A stretch of 64,000 nt of DNA, taken from positions 58,966,066-59,030,065 of the forward strand of contig NC_134400.1 in assembly GCF_050003625.1 (NCBI RefSeq). Direction: 5' to 3'. The stretch comes from Haematobia irritans (lineage: Eukaryota > Arthropoda > Insecta > Diptera > Muscidae). Positions 38,838 to 50,436 of this stretch are shown here, one piece after another. Every line of letters begins with the position of its first letter. Position 1 is the stretch's first letter. Under the pieces are notes generated by a model. It was not told where the DNA came from. It searched no databases and saw only the letters and a program-made list of their open reading frames with translations. The position numbers and the translations under genes are program-made.

Positions 38838-39110
38838 TTCTTCTGACCTAGCAACAAGAACTTACATAGGTTTTGATTCTAAATATGTATCCGTAATGTT
38901 TGGTGTTGAGGGCCAAAATCTTTTATCTTTGCGTAACCAGTATGGCCCATGCCACTATAAATCACTCTAATCACGCCACACTCTAGTTCTAAAGGCGTCA
39001 GCCTCCAGGTTGCTAGGTCTGCGGGATTTTTCGATGTACCTACATGTCTCCAAATATTCCCAACTTTCTCATGGATAATTGCAACCCTGTTGGCTACAAA
39101 TGTAGTCCAA
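38838..39110 (-). pseudogene. BEL/Pao RNase H to integrase linker
   Basis: Degenerate continuation of pol on the minus strand, with traces such as NIWRHVGTSKNPADLATW (the conserved PADLATR/S region). Broken by stops near 38870. Confidence 0.5.
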
Positions 39111-39647
39111 CTATGTGATAGTGTTGTGCCAAGATAACACTATCATTGAATCAGACCAAAAAAATAAAGTGTATGGTAGCACATGCAGTTGAGGCAGTAC
39201 AAAATCTGTCAGTTTTGCCAAAAGTAGGGCACCACAAAGCTCGAGCCTTGGGATAGACATTTTCTTTATAGGTGCTACCCTTGACTTGGCCACAAGTAAT
39301 TTAGAATGACCCATGCCTCCTACTTCCACCCGAACGTACAATACGGCGGCATATGTCAGCTCAAATGAGTCACAAAATCCGTGATACTCTATCCGACACT
39401 CTGGAGAATAATTCAACCATTGATTTATTCTAATCTGATCAATTTCTCTATAGTTCGAAACAAATGTTTTCAATTTGAGCAATGATAATGGTATTATTGG
39501 ATCATCCCATCTAATATTATCGAGCCACATCATTTGCATAAGTATTTTAGCATTTATTACTACCGGCGAGAGGCAACCTAATAGATCAAAAAGTCTTGCT
39601 ATAATCGAGAGCTCCTCTCTTTTCGTAAATGTTTCTTTATGGGCCAA
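39111..39647 (-). pseudogene. BEL/Pao RNase H region
   Basis: An open minus frame of 178 codons. It begins TKREELSIIARLFDLLGCLS and ILMQMMWLDNIRWDDP (the Pao connection domain), then GFCDSFELTYAAVLYVR, with the first RNase H Asp. Next come AKSRVAPIKKMSIPRLELCG (Glu) and FFWSDSMIVLSW (Asp). RNase H removes the RNA strand during reverse transcription. This is the least damaged part of the element, but it is separated from the RT by a frame break at about 39640. Confidence 0.88.
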
Positions 39648-40178
39648 TTTTTCCGTAATGAAATAAAATTATGCCAAGAGTCTTCACTGAACTCTTGTCA
39701 TCAAAATCTAAGAATTGTTCATTGAGTATGTGGTCCCGACGCAAATCTTCCAAAATTTCTCTTCTATTAGAGGTCAATTTTCTTAGTTGGAACCCTGTAG
39801 ATTCTAAAATCGCAATTAATTGGTTTCGAGCTTCTAAAGCCAACTGAAGCAAAGTTCGAAGAGCCAAAAACGGGGCTCAATTGACATCAAACGTTACCGT
39901 TTTAAGTTGGTAGTCTTGAATTTCGTCGTCAGGAGAGTCACGATATAGAATTCGCTGGTATGGGACATGTTTCGGATTGACAAGTATTTGTCTATACATC
40001 TTCGTGATATCTGCGTTAAACACGACTACAAATTCGTGTCAATTTAATATAAACGAAATGATGTCTTTTTGTAACACTGGACCAACATATAGTGCGTCGT
40101 TAAGACTTTTCCATATATCTACCATTGGTTATCCGTTTCGTCGTATTTCCATAAATATTTTCACAGAGCCAATCATCT
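39637..40178 (-). pseudogene. BEL/Pao reverse transcriptase with two internal losses
   Basis: On the minus strand there is NGRYM (end of the linker), then directly SLNDALYVGPVLQKDI, FNADITKMYRQI (first catalytic Asp region), YQRILYRDS and APFLALRTLLQLA. The sequence then passes directly to EARNQLIAILESTGFQLRKL. The finger region before SLND and the YVDD active-site segment after LRTL..LA are both missing. At least two in-frame TGA stops are also present (near 40042 and 39880). The polymerase is dead. The family would copy the element RNA into DNA in virus-like particles. Confidence 0.85.
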
Positions 40179-40598
40179 TTAGACATAGTTATGTCTTTGC
40201 CCACTTCCTCTACTTCCCAATGGCTCATCAATTGACACCCTAGTACAGTGAGAGTTTCGAACCACACGTGCCGAATCTTTATCATTTGCTGGGCCAGTAA
40301 CAATCCAGCCAAATACTGTTTGCTGAGCTACCAGCGAGTCAAGAATTCCATGTTTTACTCCTTCTCGTAAAATCAACGGGTATAAATGATCTCCAATGAG
40401 GATATCTATCGGGCCAGTATGGAAGATATTTGGATCAGCATATTCCAAATTTGGAAATTGATCAACCAAGGAATAATCAAATGAGTGAGTAGGCACGTCG
40501 CCTGTAACATCGCACACAACTAGTGCATCAATTTCCGCAGTGAAATTGTTATCAAGAATTGAGCCAATTGTCAAAAGCACTATTTGAGAACATCGCAT
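40179..40598 (-). pseudogene. BEL/Pao protease (DUF1758-type) region
   Basis: An open minus frame of 139 codons. It has FTAEIDALVVCDVTGDVP, then FPNLEYADP, then GPIDILIGDHLYPLIL. This is the second half of the retropepsin-like domain of BEL elements, where ID(I/L)LIG is the conserved C-terminal motif. QQTVFGWIVTGP follows, the usual start of the linker into RT. The catalytic DSG half lies upstream and was not found, so the protease is 5'-truncated by the duplication at 40535-40880. Confidence 0.8.
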
Positions 40599-40880
40599 TA
40601 CAGCACCATCCCCAAAGCTGTTACTTCGGCCTAGATGGGCTTAGTTGGTAAATTCAATAATTTGCGTATTTTCTTTGAAATAAATGTGTCATCAGAACAC
40701 TGCGGAAATTGTTATTAAGAATTGAGCCAATTGTCAAAAACGCTATTGGAGAACATCGCGTTACAGCACCACCCCCCCCCCCCCCCCTCCCAAACCTGTT
40801 ACTTCGGCCGAGACGGGCTTAGTTGGCAAATTCAATAATTTTTGTATTTTCTTTGAAATAAATGTGTCATCAGAACACGG
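40535..40880. repeat. About 165-bp tandem duplication with C16 run
   Basis: Copy 1 is about 40535-40700 and copy 2 about 40701-40880. Both contain AATTGAGCCAATTGTCAAAA and AAATGTGTCATCAGAACAC at about 90% identity. Copy 2 has a run of 16 C at 40772-40787 where copy 1 has CACCATCCCC. Confidence 0.9.
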
Positions 40881-42614
40881 GTCTGACTTTGTGAGCCAAA
40901 CCATCTTTCAAAATAATAATCCAAGCCATCGCTAACATTGTTTTATTACAGACGGACATATGGTACGCCCTCACATTGTGAGATGTGGATGTCGTTGGAG
41001 CGGACTGTATATTCTGTGTTGTCTACAAATCACCTGACATATTACCTACACCTGGATTACTTTGTTGCTCGTCTCGTCGACAGCAACGGGCCAAAATTTT
41101 ATTAATATGCGTTTAGTTTTATTCTTATAAAATGTTCAGAATATGGTATATTATCTGCTCTGAGAATAAATCAATCAAGACCGAACAGAGAATGAATCAA
41201 ATATATCAGAATTCACGAAATAAATCGGCTTTTATTTAGAATGTGTGTTTCGATTTCTGATTGTAATATAATTTTCTTAACGAGCCAAAAAATCGTGCAA
41301 ATTTATTCACCAATTAATTATCAGATATAGCTTTGATATAAATTTGAAATAACTATTACAAAGTCAATCAATAGATGCAATAAAATTTTCAATAGCATGC
41401 ATATGTCAACAAAACAATATAAATACAAATTGCAATATGGTCGGGCGTAAAATAGATTAAGTCACCTATTTTCCAATCAGAATGTTTGCAGGGACAAGTT
41501 CAATGTGTATATCTCAACAATTCCCTTTTTGCTATAAAGTATATATGAGCCAAAGATATTCGTAAAAGTATAATTTTATTTTCTTCATACACCATCAAAG
41601 TTATTGTTTCAATTTTGTTTCGATGTATTTTTTCTATTTATCATTTGTCGAGCCAATAAAACTCCATACCATATAAGAATGCTTTAATCAAAACAAAAAC
41701 TCCAACCAGAGCAGTGAGCTAGGTGAGGCAACAAAATCAATACTCAATAGTATTTGCAAATGGGGGTTGAAAAACAAAAACGAATCAGGTTTAAGATACA
41801 ATAAATTAAGAGAAGCTTTCATGCAATCTCTTATGTGGCAACCACAATAAAATATTCGTTTATTTCTTTGTACTTGATGTACAACAACAAAAATATTTTA
41901 TTTACAAAGTGACAAATCAATGACGTCACTCGATTAAGATCAACTTGTGCCAATATTTATCTTTTCAAGTTGTGCGTGCCAACATGCACACATACACGAT
42001 GCCACGAACAACGAGGCAACCGTATGACAGCCAATGTACGCCCCAACGTCAACTACTATGGCGATAACGACAGCCAACTACTGTCGAACAGCGCATCAAC
42101 TTCAACTATTATGACAACGACGACAGCCAACCACTGCCGACTTTTGTAAATGGTGCAGAAAAACAAATGCAAGAAATTTGCAAACACAATAATAGCAGTG
42201 TAAAAAGATTTAAAAAAAGTTAACGGACACCCGAGGCAAATTAATTTTCGGAGTATTCCTCTCTCAATTTCTCAAGTAAGAAATTGCAGACAATAAAAAA
42301 AGGAGCCAAATGTAAAACCCAGCGGAGTGGTTATGTTGTCAATAATTGAGACATTTACATAGACGCCGAGCCATAAAAATATTTATCTACATCGAGCCAA
42401 TACCGTGATTATGTACAAAGTATGAACCTTTACACTTTTGCAGATTCCAATTGGAGGATCCATAGTACCAATGTTTAGTTGGGGCACTAGTTTTTATTTA
42501 TTTACTTTTACCCCAACCGTATGTAAGGGCCACAATGCTGGCATAACGCGTATTTCTGTTGCATGTGGTAAATAACCACACACTCTGTTTGAATTTCCTT
42601 TTAGCTTATCTATT
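40881..42614. other. Non-coding, carries a GAGCCAA heptamer cluster
   Basis: No gene recognised. GAGCCAA occurs at 40893, 41282, 41547, 41650, 42303 and 42394 (see findings). It may be decayed 5' sequence (gag or leader) of the BEL element, since it lies on its 5' side, but no LTR or gag motif is visible. Confidence 0.4.
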
Positions 42615-42912
42615 TCAAAGAGTGTTTTCTTATTTTCCAAAATACAAACGGTAAATTACTATTTATTTTATTATTGTCTCTACTTTAATTTAATCTTTCA
42701 CTATTCACTGCCGTCTGCCTCTTGGTGGATTAAAAGAACAACTGTCACAAAAAGAAATTGGGAATGATTGAATGTCCCTTTTGATACTTTAATGTAAACT
42801 TAACGAAATATAGCTCAACGGAATGAGAGTGAGAGTTAAAGGGACAAACGGCAGAGAGCGGATGCGATCTGTTCACGTAATACCATAACGTGGGTCAAAT
42901 ACTTACGTGCAT
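42615..42912 (+). repeat. Dispersed repeat, copy 2 (empty site)
   Basis: Direct copy of 26195-27030 without the 541-bp MITE. Also differs by a short insertion near 42815. Confidence 0.8.
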
Positions 42913-43433
42913 AGATAACTAACTAATAGATGACCTGTCGCTCTCCGACCAGAAAATGTTGAAGAAGCCCAAATGAATTTTTTGATATTTCGTTTTGTGT
43001 TTTTCGTAAAGAGAAAATTTGCGTGAAATTAAACTACAATTAGTCGTAATTTTTTGTTTAACTATAAACTTTTGAATATTTAATTTGATTACAAATCATC
43101 TGGTGTATCCAAAATGTTCAAATTGTGGATATAATTATAGGGAAAATGTAAAATCGAATCTCAGAGAGAATTTGTAATTCCCCCTAATTTCTTCGTTTAT
43201 TCCTCATTTTGGGAACTGTCAGACTGCGTTTGACACCGATGGGTAATCTATTAGATAGTTACTATTTATGCTTACGTGAACAACCAATGTTTTACCTATA
43301 TGTATATGTATTTAATTTCTATATTTCACATGTATGACATATACTTTTATGTGATCTACTTTTATAATTTCCGTATTTCCGAAAATCGTGCTTTGTGTTG
43401 TCAACTTTTCAACAACTCTGCAGCTGGTGTCGA

Positions 43434-43500
43434 CTTAGGTTAGGTTAGGTATAGTGGCAGCCCGATCTTAGGCTATTCAGTCCAATGCAATATCCGGAAA
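43434..43500 (-). mobile_element. SINE/LINE 3' tail fragment
   Basis: Reverse complement of the last 65 bp of the SINE family at 566-918, including three TTAGG units. Confidence 0.7.
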
Positions 43501-43984
43501 AAAGTGACCCCTTCTCTAAGTAAAAATAAACTCATTGGGAAGAAAGTTGAGCTTCGTATAGCGCCAAAGACATTTTAATTTGTTTGAACGATGCGATTTT
43601 CGTAGAAATTAGGTAGAATTCATTCTATATATTAGTTAATATTTTCCTATATTTATGTACCACTATACTATAGAATGAACAAATTTAACTGAATTGAATT
43701 CATATACGAAATGATTTTATTGAACATTTTTAATTCATTTGGAAAAATCTTACATATTTGTGGTAAGCCTTACCTTGATTTTAAATACAATTTTATTTAT
43801 ATAGGCAATTTTTTCTTCAATAAAATACATATTATATTAATATATTAAATACATTTATTAAGAATCAACAGCATCAAAATATTAGTTTATTATTCCACTA
43901 TTTCCAATTTCCATGTAATGTTATCAACTGTAAAACGTAATGTGTTTCTTCTTCTTGTACCTTTCACTTTTAATAAGTTGCTGC

Positions 43985-44058
43985 CTTAGGTTAAAGTGGC
44001 AGCCTGACTAAGTTTCAGGCTCACTTAGACTATTCAGTCCATTGTGATACCACATTTA
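43985..44058 (-). mobile_element. SINE/LINE 3' tail fragment
   Basis: As above, with a longer match (CTCACTTAGACTATTCAGTCC) and a shorter TTAGG tail. Confidence 0.7.
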
Positions 44059-44852
44059 ACTAAAAGTACCTATTACATATGGCCATTTCTAGTTTTAACC
44101 ACTGAACCTTATCTATTATTGTCTTTTGTTGAGCCAACCAGATTGTTCCAAAAACATTAACAAACTGCTTAAGTTAACGTTTTCCAGGTCCGCCAGTAAT
44201 CTAAAGCTATATGCCCCTAAAATGACGATGTCATGAAACTCCTGAGTGATGACTCGTTTGCTGTGGTTAAAACGCCTCTCCGTGAAGGAAGCGATAAGAA
44301 TTTGTTTAAGCTAGAGTTAAGACAAATGGTTCATAAAGATTAATTTTTTTCGCCATATTTATCATAAAAAATCAAAAATAAAGAAATAAATATGAAAAAT
44401 TAGAAAGCGTATTGGTTTTGTTTTGTTTGGTTCAGGACAATTGATTGAGGGAAGGGTTTCCACTCACTTCATCTGAATTCATAAAATTTTTACTTCGGTT
44501 GTATCCAAAAAAATTTGTTTATGTTTGCTATTGCAACCGGAGTAAAAAGAAGCAATCCACTCACAATGCAATGAAATTAAGAGTGTTTTCTAAACAAATA
44601 TTGAAAAAATGTCATACATATCCCGAATGAAAGGCTTATTAAAAAACTTCATGTGAGGAAAATATTTTTCTTAATTCACTCGCATTTAAATCCCAGTGCA
44701 GTTAGGAACAAAAAATGGAAAATTCCCAACTGTAAAGCGAGATTGATGGTGCCATCAATGCTGCCCTGAACTCACCAGGATTTATGAAGTGTTTGGAGTT
44801 GGACGAAACTCCATATGTCAATTCCCATAGCGTGGAGACATCCATCCAACTA

Positions 44853-45786
44853 AAGGGTGATTCTTTTGAGGTTAGGATTTTCATGCATTAGTATTTGACA
44901 GATCACGTGGGATTTCAGACATGGTGTCAAAGAGAAAGATGCTCAGTATGCTTTGACATTTCATCATGAATAGACTTACTAACGAGCCACAACGTCGAAT
45001 TTTCAGTGAATGGGCCCTAGAAAAGTTGGCAGAAAATCCGCTTTTTTATCGACAAATTTTGTTCAGCGATGAGGCTCATTTCTGGTTGAATGGCTACGTA
45101 AATAAGCAAAATTGCCGCATTTGGAGTGAAGAGCAACCAGAAGCCGTTCAAGAACTGCCCATGCATCCCGAAAAATGCACTGTTTGGTGTGGTTTGTACG
45201 CTGGTGGAATCATTGGACCGTATTTTTTCAAAGATGCTGTTGGACGCAACGTTACGGTGAATGGCGATCGCTATCGTTCGATGCTAACAAACTTTTTGTT
45301 GCCAAAAATGGAAGAACTGAACTTGGTTGACATGTGGTTTCAACAAGATGGCGCTACATGCCACACAGCTCGCGATTCTATGGCCATTTTGAGGGAAAAC
45401 TTCGGAGAACAATTCATCTCAAGAAATGGACCGGTAAGTTGGCCACCAAGATCATGCGATTTGACGCCTTTAGACTATTTTTTGTGGAACTACGTCAAGT
45501 CTAAAGTCTACAGAAATAAGCCAGCAACTATTCCAGCTTTGGAAGACAACATTTCCGAAGAAATTCGGGCTATTCCGGCCGAAATGCTCGAAAAAGTTGC
45601 CCAAAATTGGACTTTCCGAATGGACCACCTAAGACGCAGCCGCGGTCAACATTTAAATGAAATTATCTTCAAAAAGTAAATGTCATGGACCAATCTAACG
45701 TTTCAAATAAAGAACCGATGAGATTTTGCAAATTTTATGCATTTTTTTTAAAAAAAAAGTTATCAAGCTCTTAACAAATCACCCTT
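44853..45786 (+). mobile_element. rosa-like Tc1/mariner-superfamily element, TA duplication
   Basis: Inverted termini AAGGGTGATTCTTTTG and the reverse complement of AAGAGC...CAAATCACCCTT, TA on both sides (44851-44852 and 45787-45788), 934 bp in all. It carries one transposase frame that lacks its DNA-binding N-terminus, so this is an internally deleted copy. Confidence 0.9.
44966..45679 (+). pseudogene. rosa-like DD41D transposase, N-terminus deleted
   Basis: A 237-codon open frame. The normal start MNRLTNE is followed at once by PQRRIFSEWALEKL, so the two helix-turn-helix motifs and linker (about 150 residues in family members I remember, total about 340) are missing. The catalytic domain is complete: ILFSDEAHFWL (first Asp), MWFQQDGATCHTA (second Asp) and SCDLTPLDYFLW (third Asp). 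There are exactly 41 residues between the second and third Asp, the DD41D spacing of rosa elements. The tail is MDHLRRSRGQHL. It could fold as a catalytic core but should not recognise its ends. Codon frame intact. Confidence 0.88.
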
Positions 45787-46205
45787 TACAAAGCGAGATT
45801 GATGGTGGCATCAATGCTGCCCTGAACTCACCAGGATTTATGAAGTATTTGGAGTTGGACGAAACTCCAAATGTCAATTCCCATAGCGTGGAGACATCCA
45901 TGGAGGAGGAGAATACTCCAGAAAGTGTAAGGTGCGCTATACCCATGTCACAGGAGGTGGACATGAAAATGGATGAGGATGAGGATCCAGGCCTTGCGGA
46001 ATGTGGACAACGCTTCACAGAATCGTGGTTTGACAGCCTTAGGGAAGGATTACCGGAAAGGGCGGTACCGCCTTGGAAAAATCAAATAGAGACAGACACA
46101 GAATGGGGAAATGTAATGAACACATTCATAGAGTATGATCGCCAATATCCAGCGACGGTGGACGCGGCAATAAAATTTTATATGGAGATTATAGATTTTT
46201 TTTAA

Positions 46206-46556
46206 TCCTTAGTTGTCTGTTAAGCTCTCTTGAAAATTAAAAAAAAAATAAAATATAGATATAAATATATATAAGTCATTGAAGTAATAAAGAAAAAAAT
46301 TAAGCACAAAAAAATTATAACATACATTTTTCCTTGGGTGAGGTCTTGTGTCACTTTCGATAGCACTTCTTTGAAATAAATACTTGAAAATTAAAAAAAG
46401 AAAAACTATGTACTATGTCTGATGTTAGAAGAATTTATAAAAGGAGTTTTCTTTATTTTTTACTTGTGATTTTGACGTCGGTCTGTAAACACGGCTTTTT
46501 GGTCTTCTCGAGTTTTTTTTTTTTAATTTAAAAGTTAAAAATATTAGAAAAAACAT
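46206..46556. other. Spacer before the Polinton polymerase
   Basis: AT-rich, no feature recognised. A Polinton terminal inverted repeat was looked for but not identified. Confidence 0.4.
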
Positions 46557-49500
46557 ATGGTGCGTTATAACTGTAATTTTTGTCAGTGTACTTTCAACGT
46601 GAAAAGAGAGTACATACGTCATAACAAAAAAACATTGTTTTGTGTGTAAAGCATTATTTAATAATTTTTACACATTACGCTATCATTTAAAAAGTGAACA
46701 CGGTATTAAAAATAGTGTTCAAGATGGGAACAACACAATTGTTGCAATAAATGATGAAGTGATTAAGAAAAGTCATTATTGCGAAGACTGTAGTGTATAT
46801 GTTCCCATGGGAAAAGTTCATGAAAGGACAAATGAGCATAAAAAAAATTAGCAAAAAAATTGAAGAAAACGTGAACCAAATATTTTCCTTTTTCAATGGG
46901 AGAATTACGTCCTACGAATATATCAACAAGACATCTATTCTCCTACCGGAGGACTTTTTGAGAGAGGCAAAAAATTCACTGATTAGACTCCTAAAATCCA
47001 AACTAGATGAACACATCTGTTTAAAATTCAACATAGACCTAACAGCGGAATATGTGAAACCAGTGGTGGAGGCTATTTTCGAAGGTCCGTCATCCAGCCA
47101 CAGCAAAAATGACGGTGTAAGCGAACCAACAATTATTAACCATTCTGCGAAAATGAAATTGCTTACACAGGCTGATGACGTCGAAAAAGCTTTTGATGAG
47201 CAGTTAGATCGCTTAATGACCAAGCTATCAGAATTTCAGGAAAGAGATTTTGGGTGGGCGTTGCAGAAACTTATAAAGTTAGAAATTAACTTAAACAAAG
47301 CTTGTCTAACCCGTGGATCACACTTTATTGAGACGCCAAAAAATTTGGGTAATAAACACGCTTGTCTTAATATTCAAAATCGAGAGCATAACTTCTGTTT
47401 CAAATGGTGTCTGCTTGCAGCTTTATATGTAAAGCCTCTTAACATCGCTAATCGGCCAACATCCTATAGAGTAGATATAAGTCAAAATCGAATACAACTT
47501 TCATCCGGTATAGAGCTTATTTTTGACGGTCTACAGTTTCCTTTGGCGCTTGCGGAGATTAAAAAGTTTGAAAAAATGAATGGCGAAATAGGTGTGAATG
47601 TTTTTGGGTACGAGGGTGAGGAGGTGGTGGGACCATATAACCTAACAAAACAGGAAAAAACTAATCATGTGAATCTCATACTTCTCTACAATGCGGACAA
47701 CTTCCATTATATATTGATAACAAATATGTCAAGGTAATGCATTAAAAAATACTTAAAAATTAAAAAAGCTAAAATATGTTCCTTTTTTCCAGATTGTTGA
47801 GTAAGCAGATAAGCAATCATAATGGAGAGATTTATATATGCAACAGCTGCTTGCAACATTTTATTCAAGAGATAACCTTGATTGCGCATAAAAGAAACTG
47901 TGGCGCTATTGTATGTAGCTTACCGAAGGGTGATAAAGCTATGGTAACATTTAAACATTTTGAAAGGCAAATGAAAGTACCGTTCGTAGTATACGCCGAT
48001 TTTGAGTGTGCTTTAGAACCTATAGTAGATGAACTAAATTTCTCAAACACTAAACGCATAAAAAAACACATTCCATACGCATTTAGTTATCTAATTCAAT
48101 GCAATTTTGATAGCAATTTAAATCGTTTTCGCTTATATTCGGGCGAGGATGCACCAAAAAAATTTATTGAAAACATAATGGTAGATTGGTAAAGATATAT
48201 ACCAAAAATATTTAAGAATAGTTGCACCCATGACTAACTTAACACCCGAGGAGAACGAAGATTTTGATAGAAGTATTTACTGTCATATATGTGAGCAGGA
48301 ATTAGGTGAAGATAAGGTTCAAGACCATTGTCATTTAACTGGAAAATATAGAGGTGCAGCACATTCCAATTGTAATCTTCCAAACAAAATACCACATTTC
48401 ATTCCAATATTTTTCCATAATTTTTCTTCCTATGATTGTCATCTATTTGTCAAAGATTTGGTTGAGTGTGAGGGCGAGACAACGGTAATTCCTCTTAATA
48501 AAGAGGTTTATATTGATATGTCGCACTTTATTCCAATGGACCAAAATTATCGTCTAGAACTTCGTTTTCTGGATAGTTTCAGATTTATGTCCGCGAGCTT
48601 AGATTCCATATCCCGAAATTTGTCTGATGATATGTTTCATAACACAAAAATACATTTTCCACAACCAGCTGATTTTCTGTTGATGAAGAGAAAGGGTGTT
48701 TTTCCGTACGACTACATATCCTCATTTCAGAAACTGTCAGAAAACCGGTTACCCCCAATAACAGATTTTTTTTACAGATTAACAAATAGTGAATGCTTAG
48801 CCGAGGATTATAAACATGCTCAAGATGTTTGGGAAAACTTTGGCTGTCATTCCTTGAAAGATTATATGGAATTGTATTTGAAAACAGATGTATTGTTGTT
48901 ATCTGATATATTTGAGAATTTTAAAAAATATTTATTCGAGTTCATAAACTTGATCCATGTCATTTTTTTACGTCGCCAGGTATGGCATGGGGAGCTTTTA
49001 CTAGACGCATTACATTGAATAAAATTGAGATTAATCTTTTAACGGACATAAATATGCATAATTTTGTTAAAAATGGTATACGTGTGGCATTGTTCAGTGT
49101 TCGAAACGACATTCGGTAGCTAACAATGAGTATATGGAAAATTATGATTCACTTAAAGAAATAATAATACATATGAACGTAGATGCCAACAACTTGTACG
49201 GATATGGGATGTCCCAAAGCCTACCTCAAAAAGATTTCGATTGGATTGTTGGTGATGAGCACTTTCTTCTAAATTTTTATAAAGAAAACATTGCGAATCT
49301 CCCACACGATTCCGAAATTGGTTATATATTGGAGGTAGATATTCATTGCCCTAAAAATCGTGAACTGGATTTTCTGAATGATTTCCCTCCATGTCGCTAG
49401 GTCTTGTTTTAAAAAAGGTTCATCGAATTTTATCGTTTGTACAAAGTAATTATATGCAAAAATTTGTAGATATAAATAGTCAATGTAGAGCTGCAACTGA

Positions 49501-50436
49501 CAATCCCTTTGAGAAGGACTTTTTCAAACTTCTAAATAACGCAGTCTATGGAAAATGTTGACAAACGAAAGGACGTTAAATTAGTTAAGTACTGGGAAAA
49601 GAAACAGATTAGGTGCAAGAGATTTAATAGCAAAACCGAATTTCAATATCCTTGCACAATTTTCGGATGAAACGCTTGCCATTCAACTTAATAAAGTTAA
49701 AGCATATTATGATAAACCTATTTTTATGGGCTTCGCCATATTAGAAGCGTCGAAATGGTTTATGTACGATTTCTATTACAATTTTCTTATATCTAAATTT
49801 CAACGTGACGTGTCATTGCTATACATTGACACAGATTCGTTTATTCTTGAGTTCCGTGGGAGAGATTTCTATAAAGAGTTGTCGGTGACAGATATAAAGG
49901 AAAGATTTGACACATCAAATTATCCCATAAATAACCGATTTAATATACCACTTGTCAACAAAAAGGTAGTAGGGATGATGAAGGACGAAAACTGCGGTCG
50001 TTTTATAACAGAGTTCGTTGGTCTTAGACCCAAAATGTATGCAATTAAAATAGAAGGGGACAAAGAGGTAAAAAAGGCAAAGGGTGTTAAGAAATCTGTC
50101 TTAAAAAAATACAACATTGACTCTTATAGAGATTGTCTGTTAAGACAACAACTTTACAGAGATGAAATGATCACATTCAGGTCGGTAAAACACCAAATAT
50201 ATACAAATAAAGTAAAGAAGGTTACATTAAACTATTCGGATGATAAAAGATTTATCAATCCTGATGGAGTGACGACGTATGCATGGGGACATTATAATTC
50301 CAATATTGCATTAGTGGTAAGCGATGAAAGCATAGATTTAAATTCTATTGAACATATGGAATTCGATGTTAATTTAGATATAATGAACATCAGTGATCTT
50401 GCAACTTTAGAAGAACTAGGTGATTTAGATTTGTAA
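46557..50436 (+). pseudogene. Polinton protein-primed DNA polymerase B (pPolB)
   Basis: The N-terminus at ATG 46557 has C2H2-like motifs: CNFCQ...H, then after a frame slip CFVCK..LRYHLKSEH and CEDC. Then come the family region NFCFKWCLLAALY, KMNGEIGVNVFGYE and HYILITNMSR, a 59-bp intron (47734-47792) and CNSCLQHF. Exonuclease motifs follow: YADFECAL (ExoI), FHNFSSYDCH (ExoII) and YLKTDVLLLSDIF (ExoIII). Polymerase motifs are VDANNLYGYGM (A), LLNNAVYGK (B) and YIDTDSFI (C), ending LATLEELGDLDL. Frameshifts lie near 46630, 46850, 48190, 48965 and 49560, and a segment is missing near 49395. The enzyme replicates the element by protein priming. Inactive here. Confidence 0.93.
47734..47792 (+). 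other. Probable 59-bp spliceosomal intron in pPolB
   Basis: The frame MSR stops unless a segment with donor AAG|GTAATG and acceptor TTTTTTCCAG|ATTG is removed. Removal restores a continuous frame (Arg codon split AG/A) into LLSKQISNHNG. Small size and pyrimidine tract are typical of fly introns. Confidence 0.75.

Larger units (their letters stand above)
42913..44713. other. Non-coding with two SINE/LINE 3' tails
   Basis: No gene seen. Minus-oriented tails matching the 3' end of the SINE at 566-918 occur at about 43434-43500 (TTAGGTTAGGTTAGG, GGCAGCCCGAT, ATTCAGTCCA) and about 43985-44055 (TTAGG, GTGGCAGCCTGA, ATTCAGTCCATTGTGATACCAC). Confidence 0.5.
44714..46205 (+). pseudogene. Unknown acidic protein gene split by a transposon
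   Basis: A first copy of the N-terminus starts at ATG 44714 (MENSQL, then an in-frame TAA) and runs SEIDGAINAALNSPGFMK to 44850. A rosa-like transposon then occupies 44853-45786. From 45789 the same N-terminal segment is repeated and the frame continues to TAA at 46203. It has an acidic middle (MEEENTPESV, MKMDEDEDPGLAE) and a C-terminus containing WFDSLREGLPERAVPPW and AAIKFYMEIIDFF. No domain or signal recognised. It lies just upstream of the Polinton polymerase and could be a Polinton accessory gene or the host sequence next to it. I cannot decide. Confidence 0.5.

Noticed and set aside
36467..42614. LTRs of the BEL element
   Set aside because: I looked for paired direct repeats with TG...CA ends around the pol pieces. 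The only nearby direct repeats are the 183-bp gag and 165-bp tandem duplications.
46206..46556. Polinton left terminal inverted repeat
   Set aside because: No AG-starting long inverted repeat could be matched to a right end, which is lost to the LINE.
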